A stretch of DNA of 64,000 nt. Origin: Bacillus sp. N1-1 (lineage in GTDB: Bacteria; Bacillota; Bacilli; Bacillales; Guptibacillaceae). Each line of letters starts with the position of its first letter. Within the stretch, counting starts at the first letter, position 1. The stretch is from NCBI RefSeq assembly GCF_009818105.1, contig NZ_CP046564.1, positions 2,356,001 to 2,420,000 on the forward strand, written 5' to 3'. A model generated the notes under the pieces. It did not search any database. It was not told the DNA's origin and saw nothing but the letters and a program-made list of their open reading frames with translations. Both the position numbers and the translations under genes were made by a program. This document shows, piece after piece, positions 1 to 9,237 of the stretch.

Positions 1-637
1 CTTTAATAACACCCATTAGCTCTTGAAGCGTAACGTCAGGATTCTCCATCTGCATAACGGCTGCATCAATGACCTCGCCAAGGTTATGTGGGGGAATATC
101 CGTTGCGTACCCTGCTGATATCCCAGTTGAGCCATTGACAAGCAAGTTAGGAAAACGCGCAGGCAAAACGATCGGCTCGTTTTGTGTATCGTCAAAGTTA
201 GGTGCAAATTCAACCGTATCTTTATCAATATCACGAAGGAGTTCAGATGAAATCGCTGCTAAACGTGCTTCTGTATAACGCATGGCAGCAGGTGGATCCC
301 CATCAACACTTCCGTTATTCCCATGCATCTCCACAAGAATGTTACGTACCTTCCAATCCTGAGTCATTCGGACCATAGCGTCATACACCGATGTATCTCC
401 ATGTGGATGGTAGTTACCAATAACGTTACCAACCGTTTTCGCTGATTTCCGAAACGGTTTTTCTGCTGTATTACCTTCATGATGCATTGCATAAAGAATA
501 CGGCGTTGTACAGGCTTCAGACCGTCCCTTGCATCGGGCAGGGCACGGTCTTGAATAATGTATTTACTATATCGCCCAAAAGCGTCACCAAGGACATCTT
601 CAAGCGGTAGATCTAGAAATTTTTCTGCGTTAGCCAA
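1..637 (-). CDS. parC: DNA topoisomerase IV subunit A, N-terminal part (cut by window edge)
   Basis: This is the breakage-reunion subunit of topoisomerase IV, which decatenates daughter chromosomes together with ParE. The 212 visible codons read through the GyrA/ParC N-terminal winged-helix region, with the stretches [20 protein letters not shown] and [17 protein letters not shown]. The active-site tyrosine region is near the left end, and the C-terminal half lies outside the window. No ATG is available: the reading frame opens at a TTG (637-635), two bases after the parE stop, with the GGAGG at the end of parE acting as ribosome binding site. The tight spacing implies translational coupling with parE. 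Identity is certain; the TTG start is inferred. Confidence 0.95.
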   Translation of the reverse strand, partial: MANAEKFLDLPLEDVLGDAFGRYSKYIIQDRALPDARDGLKPVQRRILYAMHHEGNTAEKPFRKSAKTVGNVIGNYHPHGDTSVYDAMVRMTQDWKVRNILVEMHGNNGSVDGDPPAAMRYTEARLAAISSELLRDIDKDTVEFAPNFDDTQNEPIVLPARFPNLLVNGSTGISAGYATDIPPHNLGEVIDAAVMQMENPDVTLQELMGVIK

Positions 638-639
638 TG

Positions 640-2610
640 TTACGCCTCCTCTTCAATAATGGAAATGTTTTCGTTCTCGATGATATTTGTATCTTCATTT
701 AATCCGAAGGCGACATTTGATTCAATCCATTGTCTACGCGGTTCGACTTTATCTCCCATTAAAACGGAAACGCGTCGCTCCGCACGAGCGATATCTTCAA
801 TCTTCACACGAATTAACGTGCGGCTTTCGGGATTCATCGTTGTTTCCCATAATTGATCGGCGTTCATTTCACCAAGACCCTTATAGCGTTGAATCGTATA
901 GCCTTTCCCAACCTTTTTCATCGCTTGTTTCATACCTTCTTCATCCCAGGCGTACTCAACTACTTCTTTCTTTCCTTTTCCTTTACTAACTTTGTATAGA
1001 GGTGGAAGGGCAAGAAAGACTTTTCCATGCTCCACAAGCTGTTTCATGTAGCGGTAGAAAAACGTTAATAGAAGCACCTGAATGTGAGCGCCGTCAGTAT
1101 CAGCATCGGTCATGATAATGACTTTGTCATAGTTTGCATCTCCAATATCAAAGTCAGGACCAACTCCCGCTCCAATCGCATGAATAATAGTATTAATCTC
1201 TTCGTTTTTAAAAATATCCTGCAACTTCGCTTTTTCTGTATTGATTACTTTTCCTCGTAGTGGAAGAATTGCCTGTGTTCGTCGATCGCGTCCTTGCTTA
1301 GCAGAACCACCAGCAGAATCCCCCTCAACAAGGTACAGTTCATTTTTCTTCGGATTTCGTGAAGTGGCCGGGGTAAGTTTACCGCTAAGAATGGTTTCTT
1401 TGCGTTTCCCTTTCTTACCCGATCGCGCATCTTCACGCGCCTTTCTTGCTGCTTCACGTGCCTGAGCGGCTTTAATTGACTTTTTAATGAGCATCTCACT
1501 AATGGATGGATTCTCTTCTAGAAAATACGAAAATTGCCCGGAAACAATCGCATCAATCGCTGATCGCGCTTCACTTGTCCCTAGTTTACTTTTCGTTTGA
1601 CCTTCGAATTGAAGCAATTCTTCTGGAATACGGACGGAGACGATTGCTGTAAAGCCTTCTCGGATGTCATTTCCTTCAAGATTCTTGTCCTTTTCTTTTA
1701 AAAGATTCACTTTCTTTGCATAGTCATTGATCACACGCGTAATGGCCGTTTTCATACCTGACTCATGTGTACCACCATCTTTAGTTCGGACATTATTTAC
1801 AAAAGAAAGGACATTTTCTGAAAAACCATCGTTGTATTGAAATGAAAAATCCAGTTCAATGCCATTACTCTCTCCGTTAAACGTGACAACTGGATGAAGT
1901 GTTTCTTTATCTTCATTTAAATAGTCGATAAACGCCTCGATACCGGTTTCATAATAGAAGACCTCTTTGCGGTCGTGACGCTTGTCATCAAGTTCAATTT
2001 TCAATCCCTTTAACAAAAAGGCCGCTTCACGCAGGCGTTCACTTAGCGTATCGTAATTATAATTTAATGTACTAAACATGATCGGATCGGGTTTAAAATG
2101 AATCGTCGTTCCCGTTTTGCGTGTTTTCCCGATGTTTTCAAGTGTTGTTGCTGGTTTCCCGCCATTTTCGAAACGCTGTTTAAAGATAAAACCATCTCGA
2201 TGAATCGTTACTTCTAACCATTCGGAAAGAGCATTAACGACCGAGGCCCCAACACCGTGTAATCCACCGCTCGTTTTGTAGCCACCTTGTCCAAATTTAC
2301 CACCTGCATGGAGAATGGTTAAGATGATTTCTGGAGTTGGTTTTCCGAGTTTGTGCATACCAACAGGCATCCCACGACCATTATCTTCGATGCTAACACT
2401 ATTATCTTCATATAAGGTAACGTTGATTTCATCTCCATGGCCAGCAAGAGCTTCATCAACTGAATTATCTACGATTTCATAAACAAGATGATGCAAGCCT
2501 CTTGAGTCAGTGCTCCCGATATACATTCCAGGGCGCTTTCTCACCGCTTCCAGTCCTTCTAGAACCTGGATTGAATCATCACTATATTCCTGCTTTTGTT
2601 TTGTTACCAT
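640..2610 (-). CDS. parE: DNA topoisomerase IV subunit B
   Basis: This is the ATPase subunit of topoisomerase IV and is full length (656 aa, usual for Bacillus ParE). The GHKL ATP-binding fold shows [10 protein letters not shown] near residues 45-54 and DNGRG near 76-80. The transducer domain follows, then the TOPRIM domain with [11 protein letters not shown] and the metal-binding DADTDGAH. The C-terminus carries [19 protein letters not shown]. ParE rather than GyrB is supported by the directly following parC. The ATG is preceded by AAAGGGG six bases upstream. The pair parE-parC forms an operon on the minus strand. Confidence 0.97.
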   Translation of the reverse strand: MVTKQKQEYSDDSIQVLEGLEAVRKRPGMYIGSTDSRGLHHLVYEIVDNSVDEALAGHGDEINVTLYEDNSVSIEDNGRGMPVGMHKLGKPTPEIILTILHAGGKFGQGGYKTSGGLHGVGASVVNALSEWLEVTIHRDGFIFKQRFENGGKPATTLENIGKTRKTGTTIHFKPDPIMFSTLNYNYDTLSERLREAAFLLKGLKIELDDKRHDRKEVFYYETGIEAFIDYLNEDKETLHPVVTFNGESNGIELDFSFQYNDGFSENVLSFVNNVRTKDGGTHESGMKTAITRVINDYAKKVNLLKEKDKNLEGNDIREGFTAIVSVRIPEELLQFEGQTKSKLGTSEARSAIDAIVSGQFSYFLEENPSISEMLIKKSIKAAQAREAARKAREDARSGKKGKRKETILSGKLTPATSRNPKKNELYLVEGDSAGGSAKQGRDRRTQAILPLRGKVINTEKAKLQDIFKNEEINTIIHAIGAGVGPDFDIGDANYDKVIIMTDADTDGAHIQVLLLTFFYRYMKQLVEHGKVFLALPPLYKVSKGKGKKEVVEYAWDEEGMKQAMKKVGKGYTIQRYKGLGEMNADQLWETTMNPESRTLIRVKIEDIARAERRVSVLMGDKVEPRRQWIESNVAFGLNEDTNIIENENISIIEEEA

Positions 2611-2850
2611 GTTTTTCCCCTTTCAACTTGCTGTATAGACTAGCCTACCATATGAGAACGGGTGTTTCTATCTTTTTTGTACCCAGTCCGTTTTTTAAAG
2701 CATTGCCAGATCTGATTGTTTTTAATAGCCGGGTAGTGTTTTACAGCCTCTTACTGCGTTCGTTTCATTCATATGATCTCTGACTATCTTAACAAAAGGC
2801 ATGCTTTCGCACCCATTTATAAAGCTAGACGTTCATACATTCTTAACGTA
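2611..2850. other. Intergenic region upstream of parE
   Basis: This 240-base stretch has no convincing reading frame. It should hold the parE promoter on the minus strand, but I see only weak candidates near 2630-2680 and no clear -35/-10 pair. Nothing else recognisable was found. Confidence 0.4.
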
Positions 2851-2876
2851 TTAAAAAATCCTGCACATTGGCAGGA
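2851..2876 (-). terminator. Intrinsic terminator of the secreted-protein gene
   Basis: Read on the minus strand, TCCTGC pairs with GCAGGA around a 6-base loop and is followed by a run of six T. It lies just downstream of the stop of the 131-aa secreted protein gene. Confidence 0.7.
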
Positions 2877-2912
2877 GAGAAAAAAACATCGAACCGTATT
2901 GTACCTTAATGT

Positions 2913-3308
2913 TTATTCTTCATCAATTGTTTTCACGACATGCACGTTACCTTCTTCATAACCGAGTGTAACGATATGACCTTCTTCAACCGACTCCCAA
3001 TCAGACTTATCAGCTAAATAAGGAGTTTTATTAACAATAAGATAATAATAAGGTTTTTCTACCGGCGCGTTTGTCGCCTCTTCTGCATCTTCATTTGTTA
3101 ATTCTTCATCATCTTCATTCATGCTCGTATCTTTTTTCTGATCCACTTCTGCTGTTACTTGTGGTTTCTCATATCGGATTAGTTTTTCTTGAACCTCTCC
3201 AGTTTCATAAGCAAGGTCCTCATCTTGTCCATTTGCAAAGGCCGTGCTTATGGCAAGTACGAAACAAAGCAATAAAACAGACAGAATGGTTCCTCTTAAC
3301 ATGTTCAT
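2913..3308 (-). CDS. Secreted hypothetical protein
   Basis: A 131-aa protein that I do not recognise. Residues 1-25 form a signal peptide (MNMLRGTILSVLLLCFVLAI, then STAFA-NG with a likely signal peptidase site). The middle is very acidic and low in complexity (many D, E, T, N), and a small C-terminal module contains PYYYLIVNKTPYLADK and ends TIDEE. A product outside the membrane is likely. An upstream in-frame ATG exists at 3350, but the start at 3308 has a good AAAGGAG site at proper spacing. It is a single gene between parE and bioY with its own terminator. Confidence 0.6.
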   Translation of the reverse strand: MNMLRGTILSVLLLCFVLAISTAFANGQDEDLAYETGEVQEKLIRYEKPQVTAEVDQKKDTSMNEDDEELTNEDAEEATNAPVEKPYYYLIVNKTPYLADKSDWESVEEGHIVTLGYEEGNVHVVKTIDEE

Positions 3309-3495
3309 ATAGAGGCTCCTTTCAACGTACTTTCGCTCTAAGTTTACCATAGATTTTTTATAAAGTAGTACGTTTTCTTATATTCTACTGGATCGTTATG
3401 TTCTTAAGAAGGGAATTCAACTCACAAACCATTGGTAATTACTTACTCCAATCAAATAAAGCAAACAGCTTTCTCATAAATTTTCCGAACCGATT

Positions 3496-3517
3496 TAAGT
3501 TAACTATTCTTAACTTA
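3496..3517. repeat. Perfect inverted repeat upstream of bioY
   Basis: TAAGTTAA and TTAACTTA form a perfect 8-base inverted repeat separated by 6 bases, about 80 bases upstream of the BirA-type operator. It contains only one GTTAAC half site, so it does not fit the BirA arrangement. It could be an accessory protein-binding site. Confidence 0.4.
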
Positions 3518-3582
3518 TTAGGTGTCAAATAACCTTGAATACACTAATTAAAACTTCTTTTTCTTTGAAATATGATTAAATC

Positions 3583-3612
3583 AAGTTAACTTCTTTTATT
3601 TTGAGTTAACTA
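3583..3612 (+). promoter_or_regulatory. Putative BirA operator
   Basis: Two GTTAAC half sites (3585-3590 and 3605-3610) are separated by 14 bases. That matches the GTTAAC-N14..16-GTTAAC layout of biotin repressor (BirA) operators in Firmicutes. The site lies immediately upstream of the bioY promoter, so biotin-dependent repression of the biotin transporter component is the expected role. Confidence 0.75.
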
Positions 3613-3626
3613 ACAAAAAATAAATG

Positions 3627-3655
3627 TTGACACAAATGCTTTTTTCTTTTACGAT
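3627..3655 (+). promoter_or_regulatory. bioY promoter
   Basis: A consensus -35 TTGACA (3627-3632) is followed after exactly 17 bases by TACGAT (3650-3655), a fair sigma-A -10. The start codon of bioY is 33 bases further on. The BirA-type operator ends 14 bases before the -35. Confidence 0.65.
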
Positions 3656-3688
3656 TCTTTATAGTGATAATGAAAGCGAGGTTCAGTC

Positions 3689-4270
3689 ATGAGGAAGATG
3701 AAAACAATTGATTTAGTTTACGCAGGAATGTTTGCTGCATTAATGGCGGTAGGCGCAAATATTGCTCAATTTCTCGTAGTAGGCGGCGTACCCATTACTT
3801 TACAAACTTTCTTTGCGATTTTAGCAGGTCTATTACTCGGTAGTCGGCTTGGATCCATTTCCATGATCGTCTACACGCTGGTTGGTCTTGCAGGTGCTCC
3901 AGTATTTGCTCAATTCACAGGTGGTCCCGGCGTTTTATTTAAACCAACATTCGGATTTATTCTATCTTATATTTTAGTAGCGTATGTTGCAGGGAAAATT
4001 GTTGAATCAAAATCTAGACCAACTGTCATAACGTTTATGATTGCTAGTTTCACTGCATTTATCTTGAATTATGTCCTTGGTACAAATTATATGTATTATG
4101 CGTACAAATTTTGGGCTGACGCTCCTGAAGGATTCACTTACGGTATGGCATGGTTATGGATGCTGGCCCCGCTACCTAAAGATATCCTCTTATCCGTTGT
4201 AGCTGCCCTTATCTCACCTCGTATTTACGCTGCCGTTTCGAAAACATCCAAACGTCCACAGGTAGCTTAA
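3689..4270 (+). CDS. bioY: Biotin transporter BioY (ECF S component)
   Basis: BioY is the biotin-binding membrane component of an ECF-type vitamin importer. The 193-aa product has about six membrane helices and the family signatures GGVPITLQTFFAILAGLLLG near residues 32-51, YTLVGLAGAPVFA, and the C-terminal LAPLPKDILLSVVAALI. Length is typical. No energising ECF subunits or biotin synthesis genes are next to it, so it probably shares the general EcfAA'T module encoded elsewhere. A BirA-type operator and a sigma-A promoter precede it, and a strong hairpin terminator follows. Confidence 0.95.
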   Translation: MRKMKTIDLVYAGMFAALMAVGANIAQFLVVGGVPITLQTFFAILAGLLLGSRLGSISMIVYTLVGLAGAPVFAQFTGGPGVLFKPTFGFILSYILVAYVAGKIVESKSRPTVITFMIASFTAFILNYVLGTNYMYYAYKFWADAPEGFTYGMAWLWMLAPLPKDILLSVVAALISPRIYAAVSKTSKRPQVA

Positions 4271-4310
4271 TAAGTCATTCCTCTATTCCCAATAGATGAA
4301 TATAAATGAA

Positions 4311-4338
4311 CCGCCGGTAATCTACCGGCGGCTTTTTT
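4311..4338 (+). terminator. Intrinsic terminator after bioY
   Basis: CCGCCGGTA pairs perfectly with TACCGGCGG around a 3-base loop and is followed by CTTTTTT on the plus strand. It separates bioY from the convergent MFS gene. Confidence 0.9.
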
Positions 4339-4347
4339 ATGGTTACC

Positions 4348-5523
4348 TTATTCATTAACGGTTTGCTTTGACTTACCTGAATTCAAGAAAAGTGATACGA
4401 CAAACATCAGTGCAAGGAATACAATGACAAGGCTAAATCCACCTTTTGCACCAAATGCTTCAGAAACAATACCGATGATATACCCCGCGATACCACCACC
4501 TATACCAGAAGCCACATAAATCAACCCTAGTGCTGTACCTGGATTTTTTGAAATAGTTGTTCCAAAAGCGGTTGCGGTTGGGAATAATGTTGAGAAAAAC
4601 AGTCCCGCTCCCGCAAACAAGTACGGAACTTGATTTGCAAAAAAGAAGCTAATGGCGACGATAATCACTGAACCTAATGAGAATGAAATCATAATCAAGC
4701 GTTCGTTAATCTTATTGGCAAGATAAGCGACACCTAGCCGGCCAATCATAAAGAAAACCGAAAATAACGAAAGAATGGTAGCGACCATATCCGATTTTGC
4801 TTCATTTGAAATCCCGCCAAGTTCAAGAGATTTTAAATATGGTGGAAAGAAGTTTGTGAATGAAACTTCAGCAGATACTTCGAAAATCAAGAAGAACATT
4901 AAAAAGATCATCTGCGCATCTTTTAACATAGGAATGAATGCTTTCAAATTGATTTTTTCCGCTTTTCCATCTGGGAATTTTACGGACGTTACATAGAAAA
5001 TCACAAGAATGTTTAGAATGGCAATCGCGAGATAGAAATAGCGCCATGAAGCAAACTGGAACATGTAGTTTAGAAGTTGAGGGAAAATGATCATACCAAG
5101 TCCATAAATCCCCATTGCCAAATTAAACATTTGGTTTTGTTTCTCAGGATAAGCAGCGGGCACAATGGCGTTAGATGCAACACCCAGCGCACCCAAACCA
5201 AATCCGATTAACATATAAAAACCTAGAAAGAAAGTGATGTTTGGTGCAAAGCCTGTCCCCGCAAAACCGAGACCCATCACAATTGTAGCGAAGACCACCA
5301 TTATTCTTAACCCTTTTTTATCGGTTAAATAACCGAAAATTAAACTAGCGAGCGTAAAGCCCAGTTGAAAAATTAAAACAACGAGTCCAAATTGACTCAT
5401 ATCGAGACCAATATCTGTTTCAACTTTATCGAGCACAATTCCCTTTGTATTTGTTACCCCACCTGACACGAACTGGGTAAACAATAAAATAATTAATGCA
5501 TGAATACTTTTTCCTTTTGACAT
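4348..5523 (-). CDS. MFS transporter, substrate unknown
   Basis: A 391-aa major facilitator with about 12 membrane helices. The loop between helices 2 and 3 reads GYLTDKKGLR, a form of MFS motif A. The general pattern (GFGLGALGVASNAIV, GTALGLIYVASGIGGGIAGY) recalls sugar/proton symporters of the FHS-like group more than drug exporters, but the substrate cannot be read from sequence. The ATG is preceded by GGAGGT nine bases upstream. A cre-like site lies about 90 bases upstream, which fits a carbon-source carrier under CcpA control. It converges with bioY. Confidence 0.8.
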   Translation of the reverse strand: MSKGKSIHALIILLFTQFVSGGVTNTKGIVLDKVETDIGLDMSQFGLVVLIFQLGFTLASLIFGYLTDKKGLRIMVVFATIVMGLGFAGTGFAPNITFFLGFYMLIGFGLGALGVASNAIVPAAYPEKQNQMFNLAMGIYGLGMIIFPQLLNYMFQFASWRYFYLAIAILNILVIFYVTSVKFPDGKAEKINLKAFIPMLKDAQMIFLMFFLIFEVSAEVSFTNFFPPYLKSLELGGISNEAKSDMVATILSLFSVFFMIGRLGVAYLANKINERLIMISFSLGSVIIVAISFFFANQVPYLFAGAGLFFSTLFPTATAFGTTISKNPGTALGLIYVASGIGGGIAGYIIGIVSEAFGAKGGFSLVIVFLALMFVVSLFLNSGKSKQTVNE

Positions 5524-5610
5524 TGTCCGTAACCTCCAAAAATTAATCTATGACAGGGGATTCCACGGGTATTCTGTCTTAAAACTTGCAAATATTTTCC
5601 GACTTTTTTA

Positions 5611-5624
5611 TGTGAGCGTTTCCA
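5611..5624. promoter_or_regulatory. cre-like site (CcpA) upstream of the MFS gene
   Basis: TGTGAGCGTTTCCA matches the cre consensus TGWNANCGNTNWCA at all but one fixed position. It lies about 90 bases upstream of the MFS start codon, in the likely promoter region. Confidence 0.5.
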
Positions 5625-5653
5625 TCACCGCCATAATTGAGATAGCAAGCCAT

Positions 5654-5686
5654 AAAAAAAGTTGTAGAGGAAATTCCTCTACAACT
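5654..5686 (-). terminator. Intrinsic terminator of the antiporter gene
   Basis: A perfect 13-base stem (AGTTGTAGAGGAA with its complement) around one base is followed on the minus strand by a run of seven T. It overlaps the stop codon of the antiporter gene. Confidence 0.9.
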
Positions 5687-6675
5687 CACTTCATTGTATA
5701 CACAGTGAATGTAGCGATAAAATAGATCACTACGATTAAGGCCGATGGCAACATGTAAAAAAGGGTACTCCGTTTGTTCTTTCTTGTAATGCTATATAAA
5801 ATAACGAGCACAACTAGAATAGAAGAAATGGTTGTTATCACATTTGATGGACTCGCATGCTGAAAAATATTTGTTTTAAAGTAGATCGCATCCGTAAAGG
5901 AAAGTAGCATAATGTTAAATGCGTTACTTCCGAGAAGTGAACTTACCCCCATGCTATAGTTTCGTAGTTTCAACGCAGTCGCAACACTTACAGCATCAGG
6001 TAAGGAGGTACTTGCCCCGACAAGAAAAGACCCCACAAAAGATGCACCAAGCCCTGTACTTTCTGCGATTCGATCGGCTGTCAATGTAAGAACTGTTCCT
6101 ACGATCATGATTCCAATAGCAGAAAGAATGAACATCGTAAGAACTCTTCGATAAGAAAATTCCCCGTATTTTTCATTTTTCCGGCTTTTTCTCTTTACTT
6201 TTTCTTCTGTTTGTTTATTTATCCATTTCACACCAAAAAAATATACAAGCACTAAGATTACAGAGCTATATCCGATATGAAAAATACTTGCTGGAAGTGT
6301 GAGCGATAATCCAGCAACCACAATAAGCGTCATCACAATCACAAGATAAATATATAGTTTACTACCTAGATCAGTTTGTCCCATAATCTGTTCACGACGA
6401 TAAACCATGTCGAGGACAGCAAGAGCCAATAGGTTAAATAAGTTACTCCCAAGCAAATTACCTATAGCTAGATCTGGACTATCAATGGCAATTGCGGTTA
6501 CACTCGAGGTTAATTCAGGCAGAGAGATTGCAGCACCAATAATAATTCCCATAAAAGCAGAAGATGTTTTGGTTTTTTCACTAATGGCGTCGCCGTACAT
6601 CGCGAGGCGTGTTGCAACAAAATACGTTGCAATGGCGGCTAAGATAAATAGTAGAATGGTTAGATATATATTCAT
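5686..6675 (-). CDS. Na+/Ca2+ exchanger-family antiporter (YrbG/CaxA type)
   Basis: A 329-aa integral membrane protein of the CaCA superfamily. Both inverted alpha repeats are visible: GAAISLPELTSS with GNLLGSNLFNLLAL in the first half, and GASTSLPDAVS with SSLLGSNAFNIMLL in the second. A basic loop (KRKSRKNEK) separates the halves. The family exchanges Ca2+ or other cations for Na+ or H+. An upstream ATG at 6714 would add 13 residues, but ATG 6675 has GAAGGAGAA at good spacing and is preferred. The gene stands alone with its own terminator. Confidence 0.9.
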   Translation of the reverse strand: MNIYLTILLFILAAIATYFVATRLAMYGDAISEKTKTSSAFMGIIIGAAISLPELTSSVTAIAIDSPDLAIGNLLGSNLFNLLALAVLDMVYRREQIMGQTDLGSKLYIYLVIVMTLIVVAGLSLTLPASIFHIGYSSVILVLVYFFGVKWINKQTEEKVKRKSRKNEKYGEFSYRRVLTMFILSAIGIMIVGTVLTLTADRIAESTGLGASFVGSFLVGASTSLPDAVSVATALKLRNYSMGVSSLLGSNAFNIMLLSFTDAIYFKTNIFQHASPSNVITTISSILVVLVILYSITRKNKRSTLFYMLPSALIVVIYFIATFTVYTMK

Positions 6676-6883
6676 AGACGTTCTCCTTCGAAAGTTCGTT
6701 ATCACCTTCACCATTACCTTCGCTTCCCAAAACTAAACTATTACTTTAAGAATGTATTAAAAATGTAATGGTTCAAAATTGTTGATTATTGATCATTAAG
6801 GTGCAAGAATTACGACGAAAAACGTTGGATCTCCATCTTAGTTAAATCATTCATTAATAGTCATTCGCTCCTTCATTCATATA

Positions 6884-6914
6884 AAAAGAACCTACTCTAA
6901 TGAGCAAGGCTCTT
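6884..6914 (-). terminator. Probable terminator of the P450-helicase unit
   Basis: On the minus strand an imperfect stem of about 12 pairs (AAGAGCCT-TGCTC with GAGTA-GGTTCTT, with wobble pairs and one bulge) is followed by TTTTTATATG. It lies 15 bases after the helicase stop. Confidence 0.6.
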
Positions 6915-6928
6915 ATCACTTTTGTACG

Positions 6929-9226
6929 TTACTGAAAAAACATAGAAGGCTCCTTCAGGACTTTGTAATGTTGCCATTCATAAGGTAGTAATTGTTGATA
7001 TCGTTTTTCTAAATAGCGATTATCGACTAGGAGTAAAAGACCATGATCCGATTCAGTGCGAATGAGTCGCCCCCCTGCCTGTTGCACACGATTCATGCCA
7101 GGATATACGTACGTATACTCGAACCCGTTTTTCCCATCTTGATCAAAGTAGGTTTTCATTAATTGGCGTTCAGTATCAAAGTTTGGCAACCCAACTCCGA
7201 CCACCACCACACCTGTTAAACGTTCTCCTTTTAAATCAATTCCCTCAGAAAAAATTCCACCCACTACAGCAAATCCTACTAAACTTGTCTCACGATCAGA
7301 GGAAAACTCGTTTAAAAAATATTCTCGTTCTTCTTCAGTCATGCCGCTTTTTTGTATCATCGTTTCTGCTTGAGCCGGAGCGGTATAAGCGCCATAAACT
7401 TCTTCCATGTACCCATATGAAGGAAAAAAGAATAAGTAATTCCCCGGCTTCGTTTCAACAACATTCTCGAGAAGGGAAACAAGTGATGGCAACGTTCGTT
7501 CTCTGTCACGATATTTCGTTGAAAGTGGTGCGATCAATACTTCCGCATGCTCACGCGCAAATGGAGATGGAATTCGTACCGCATAATCCTCCTCTCTCCA
7601 CCCGAGCATGTTTTGATAATACGAAAAAGGACTGAAGGTTGCTGAGAAAAAAACGTTCGCTCGAAATCCTTTCCTCATTTTTTGAAGCAGATTGGAAGGA
7701 TCAAAACAAAAAAGCTTAATTTTCACCTCTAACTTACCTGCCTCCACATAAGTAATAAAGCGTTCTTCGTACAGCTTTGCGATCCGAATAAAGTTCTGCG
7801 CTAAAAAGTATGTTTCTAAAAGAAGCTCATCACTTCCTTGTTGAAGCAATTCCTTTTCACTTACTTGTACAAACGTATCCAGTTGCACAATAAGTTCCTC
7901 ATCCACTTCCGACATTACGAGAGATCCATTCTGAGTTGATTTCCGATAATCAATAAACGTACGGTTAAGCGCCGCTGCAGCTGTTGAAATAGCGTCGTTT
8001 TGCTTTTTATAAGCGCGCTTCAGTTCAAGAAATGGTGATTTTATTAATTCAGCTGAATACATTTCACGTGCGCGATCCACAAGGTTATGCGCTTCATCAA
8101 TAAGAATGGTCGTTTGTTTTTTTTGGTCATCAATTAGTCTTTTTAGTGAGACGCGGGGGTCAAATAAGTAATTATAATCACAAATAACCGCGTCTGCTAA
8201 ATAAGACAAATCAAGGGATAGTTCAAAAGGGCATAACCGATGCTTCTGTGCATACTGTTCAATTACGCCTCGAGTAATAAGCGTTTCATTGTTTAAAAGA
8301 TCAAGCATTCCTTCGTTTATTCGATCGTAATATCCGTCTGCGAATTCACAATAATCTTTTTGGCAGATTGTTTTTTCTTTAAAACAGATTTTATCTCTTG
8401 CTGTGATGGTTACGGAAGAAATGTGAAGGCCTTTCTGCTCCATAAGTTGAAAAGCTTCCTGTGCTGTTTCCCTCGTAATGGTTTTCGCGGTAAGGTAGAA
8501 AATCTTTTTACCAAACCCTTCCCCTATTGCTTTCATAACAGGGAATAGCGTACTGATCGTTTTACCAATCCCAGTCGGCGCCATCGCAAACAGCGTCGCT
8601 TCCTCCTGTACCGTTTTATAGACGCTTCCCGCTAACTTTCGCTGACCTTCTCTGTATGTATCGAAAGGAAACGAAAGAGCTTTACAGCTTTCGTTTCGCA
8701 TCATAAGATGTTTCTGCTTCCACTTAGCAAACGGGGCATATTGCTCAATTATGCTCAGCATGAAAGCTCGCAGATCGCTTGCTGTTAGAGTATGTTGGAA
8801 TCGAATGATGTCATTTGATTCTGACTGAATATACGTTAATTGAATGGTAATCTGATCAAGGTTATATTTCTCAAGAGCCATATACCCATAACACTTTGCT
8901 TGGGCCCAGTAAACGGGGTGCGTCTGTTCATTTACATCAGAGAGCGGAAGTGATGTGGATTTAATTTCATCAATCATATAGTCATCACCGTTCATTAGGA
9001 GACCATCGCACCGTCCTTCGATATGAAAGGTCATTTCTTCGTAATTCAACCTAGTATCAAATGGCACTTCTTTTTTATCCAATTCTCCATACGTTTTTTG
9101 AACCATCTGATGAAGTCGCGTTCCTTCCGTCATGGTTGTCGCTGTTCGAAAACGATGATCAATACTTCCACTTCGAAATGCATACTCAACAACCGGTCTT
9201 ACTGACACATTAATTATTTCATCCAT
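6929..9226 (-). CDS. DinG/XPD-type iron-sulphur helicase with N-terminal PD-(D/E)XK nuclease domain
   Basis: A 765-aa fusion. Residues about 1-150 look like a PD-(D/E)XK nuclease: GTRLHQMV with H39, CDGLL with D74, and DEIKS with E87 and K89. From about 190 onward is a superfamily 2 helicase with Walker A APTGIGKT at 216-223, DEAH at 377-380, and four cysteines between them (281, 288, 293, 332) that probably hold the 4Fe-4S cluster of XPD/DinG helicases. The C-terminal motifs QAGGRLIRTE and GVGLPNFDTER are present. The role is probably DNA repair or removal of DNA structures. It begins 11 bases after the P450 stop, so the two are likely co-transcribed. Confidence 0.88.
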   Translation of the reverse strand: MDEIINVSVRPVVEYAFRSGSIDHRFRTATTMTEGTRLHQMVQKTYGELDKKEVPFDTRLNYEEMTFHIEGRCDGLLMNGDDYMIDEIKSTSLPLSDVNEQTHPVYWAQAKCYGYMALEKYNLDQITIQLTYIQSESNDIIRFQHTLTASDLRAFMLSIIEQYAPFAKWKQKHLMMRNESCKALSFPFDTYREGQRKLAGSVYKTVQEEATLFAMAPTGIGKTISTLFPVMKAIGEGFGKKIFYLTAKTITRETAQEAFQLMEQKGLHISSVTITARDKICFKEKTICQKDYCEFADGYYDRINEGMLDLLNNETLITRGVIEQYAQKHRLCPFELSLDLSYLADAVICDYNYLFDPRVSLKRLIDDQKKQTTILIDEAHNLVDRAREMYSAELIKSPFLELKRAYKKQNDAISTAAAALNRTFIDYRKSTQNGSLVMSEVDEELIVQLDTFVQVSEKELLQQGSDELLLETYFLAQNFIRIAKLYEERFITYVEAGKLEVKIKLFCFDPSNLLQKMRKGFRANVFFSATFSPFSYYQNMLGWREEDYAVRIPSPFAREHAEVLIAPLSTKYRDRERTLPSLVSLLENVVETKPGNYLFFFPSYGYMEEVYGAYTAPAQAETMIQKSGMTEEEREYFLNEFSSDRETSLVGFAVVGGIFSEGIDLKGERLTGVVVVGVGLPNFDTERQLMKTYFDQDGKNGFEYTYVYPGMNRVQQAGGRLIRTESDHGLLLLVDNRYLEKRYQQLLPYEWQHYKVLKEPSMFFQ

Positions 9227-9237
9227 CTTATCACCTA

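Noticed and set aside
3071..3352. A 93-codon plus-strand frame
   Set aside because: It lies opposite the secreted-protein gene and is His/Leu-rich as expected from the reverse of acidic codons.
3351..3688. Possible riboswitch before bioY
   Set aside because: The leader after the promoter is only about 25 bases; the GTTAAC pair explains regulation better.
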